From: Bacteroidota bacterium
GTDB lineage: Bacteria; Bacteroidota; Bacteroidia; Flavobacteriales_D; Crocinitomicaceae
DNA length: 6,695 bases
Assembly: GCA_018825925.1 (NCBI GenBank)
Contig: JAHKAT010000385.1
Location: 1-6,695, forward strand
Direction of reading: 5' to 3'
The translations under genes and the position numbers were made by a program. Shown here in pieces: positions 5,332 to 6,695 of the stretch (its first letter is position 1; each line of letters starts with the position of its first letter). The notes under the pieces were generated by a model. That model ran no database searches. It had not been told where the DNA came from and saw only the letters and a program-made list of their open reading frames with translations.

Positions 5332-6695
5332 ATGAAAAGAAGAAATTTTGTAAAAAATGTAACACTTGCGGGAGCTTCAGCGCCATTCTTGTTGAACAAT
5401 TTGAACTTTCAAGTCGTTACAAAAAAACTGTTTGGATTTGCCAAATCAGCCGAAGATAGAGTATTAGTAATTATTAGAATGAATGGAGGAAATGATGGTT
5501 TAAACACATTGATTCCACTAGACGGCTATGATAATTTGGCCAATTTGAGATCAAATATTATCATTCCTGAGGCCAAATTATTAAACATTACAAGCGATTT
5601 GGCTTTACATCCTGCCATGTCAGGGATGAAAAACTTATTTGATATGGGTCGTATGGCCGTAGTTCAAAATGTAGGCTACCCTCAGCAAAATCGCTCGCAT
5701 TTCCGTTCGATGGATATTTGGAATTCTGGAGTGATGGACCCTTCGAACACTACGGGCTGGCTTGGAAGATCGTTCGATGAATCCTATCCTAATTATCCAG
5801 ATGATTACCCGAGCAATGATCATCCAGATCCATTTGCGATTAGCATGGGGTATGATGTGAGTGCAACTTGTCAAGGATTGATGGGCAATTTCTCAATGGC
5901 CATCCAAGATCCTTTTGGAACTATTAATTTGGGACAATCTTCAGTGACCAATGACGGCACTTATTATGGTTCTCATATGGAATATATTTCCACCTTGATT
6001 GCACAATCAAATTCTTATGGGACACAGATTAATGCTGCTGCGAATAATGGAAACACACTCTCCTCCAAATACGATGAAACGAATCCTTTAGCAGTTCAGC
6101 TGAGATATGTCGCTCAAATGATTTCTGGAGGGCTGGAAACAAAGGTGTATATATTGAACATCAATGGCTTTGATACGCACGATGCCCAAGTTGAAAACGG
6201 AATACCAGAAGAGGGTAATCACGCTGTTTTGTTGAAACGACTTTCGGATGCAGTAGCGGCATTTGAAGATGATTTGACTCTTTTAGGGGTGGACCAAAGG
6301 GTAGCAGGTATGACTTATTCTGAATTTGGTCGACAAATAAAATCAAATGCTAGTGATGGAACAGATCACGGTGATGCAGCTCCTATGTTTTTGTTTGGTG
6401 GATGTATTAGCAAGCAAGTAACGGGTAGTAATCCTGTGATTGCTGCTCAAGTTTCTAATCAAGCAGGTATCCCGATGGAAATAGATTTTCGGGATGTATA
6501 TGCCAGTTTATTGAAAGATTGGTTCATGGTAGATCCGGCGGAAATTCAAACTATGTTTGAGCATACCGTCAACTTCTATTGGATGATGGGAGCTTGTAAT
6601 GTAGGATTGGATGAAAAAGAATTATCGAATAACAGCTTACTTCTTTATCCGAACCCTGCGTATAGTCAGGCAAATTTGCAGGTTACCACAGATGA
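5332..6695 (+). CDS. DUF1501 family protein with Tat-like signal and T9SS sorting domain (3' end outside window)
   Basis: The frame is open from ATG 5332 to the right edge (454 residues visible, no stop). The N-terminus MKRRNFVKN fits the twin-arginine pattern R-R-x-F-x-K (Arg3, Arg4, Phe6, Lys8) and is followed by a weakly hydrophobic stretch to about residue 21; the cleavage site is unclear. DUF1501 hallmarks are MNGGNDGLN (50-58), NRSHF (120-124), GFDTH (279-283), EFGR (331-334) and GTDHG (343-347). The last resembles the metal-binding DHG of the alkaline phosphatase superfamily, to which DUF1501 is related, so a metal-dependent hydrolase is plausible but unproven. From about residue 436 the sequence becomes a T9SS type-A sorting domain, beginning with LLLYPNP (Tyr439-Pro442). 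Such domains are usually 70-100 residues, so perhaps 50-80 are missing. The protein is expected at the cell surface or outside the cell. Its start lies four bases after the DUF1800 stop, with AAGGA just upstream. Confidence 0.9.
   Translation, partial: MKRRNFVKNVTLAGASAPFLLNNLNFQVVTKKLFGFAKSAEDRVLVIIRMNGGNDGLNTLIPLDGYDNLANLRSNIIIPEAKLLNITSDLALHPAMSGMKNLFDMGRMAVVQNVGYPQQNRSHFRSMDIWNSGVMDPSNTTGWLGRSFDESYPNYPDDYPSNDHPDPFAISMGYDVSATCQGLMGNFSMAIQDPFGTINLGQSSVTNDGTYYGSHMEYISTLIAQSNSYGTQINAAANNGNTLSSKYDETNPLAVQLRYVAQMISGGLETKVYILNINGFDTHDAQVENGIPEEGNHAVLLKRLSDAVAAFEDDLTLLGVDQRVAGMTYSEFGRQIKSNASDGTDHGDAAPMFLFGGCISKQVTGSNPVIAAQVSNQAGIPMEIDFRDVYASLLKDWFMVDPAEIQTMFEHTVNFYWMMGACNVGLDEKELSNNSLLLYPNPAYSQANLQVTTD

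Noticed and set aside
5635..5874. Minus-strand open frame of 79 codons
   Set aside because: Antisense to the conserved DUF1501 core including the NRSHF region; no independent support.
6161..6346. Minus-strand open frame of 61 codons
   Set aside because: Antisense to DUF1501 motifs GFDTH and EFGR; no independent support.

Overview
The window reads as ordinary chromosome from a low-GC Bacteroidota, most likely a Flavobacteriales member. The pointers are Bacteroidota-style promoter elements (TAnnTTTG), A-rich leaders in place of strong Shine-Dalgarno sites, a flavobacterial-type arginine decarboxylase, a short QueG, and a type IX secretion (T9SS) sorting signal at the end of the last protein. 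A more exact placement, for instance a Crocinitomicaceae/Fluvicola-like organism, is only a guess. All supported genes are on the + strand. No tRNA, rRNA, CRISPR array, insertion sequence or phage gene was seen.

Left part (1-1583): the 3' three quarters of a biosynthetic arginine decarboxylase gene (speA), cut by the left edge. A 160-base AT-rich spacer follows, holding a candidate promoter with one inverted repeat around its upstream element and another at the expected transcript start. That promoter would serve a 121-residue cytoplasmic protein of unknown function, which ends at a clear intrinsic terminator.

Middle part (1641-3687): ruvB, the Holliday-junction branch-migration motor, which appears to start at TTG, then queG, the epoxyqueuosine reductase of tRNA queuosine synthesis. 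Both are complete and all key motifs are present.

Right part (3708-6695): a DUF1800 gene and a DUF1501 gene separated by four bases, the second cut by the right edge. This pair is often found together and has no settled function. The DUF1501 protein has a twin-arginine-type N-terminus, metal-site-like motifs of the alkaline phosphatase superfamily, and the start of a T9SS type-A C-terminal domain. Its DUF1800 partner shows no signal peptide. The gaps from ruvB onward (60, 20 and 4 bases) contain no terminator, so housekeeping and envelope genes may share a transcript.

The most interesting material is the DUF1800/DUF1501 pair (possible Tat plus T9SS export and a signal-less partner), the TTG start of ruvB, and the promoter with two dyads before the orphan gene. 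No wholly new multi-gene system is evident.
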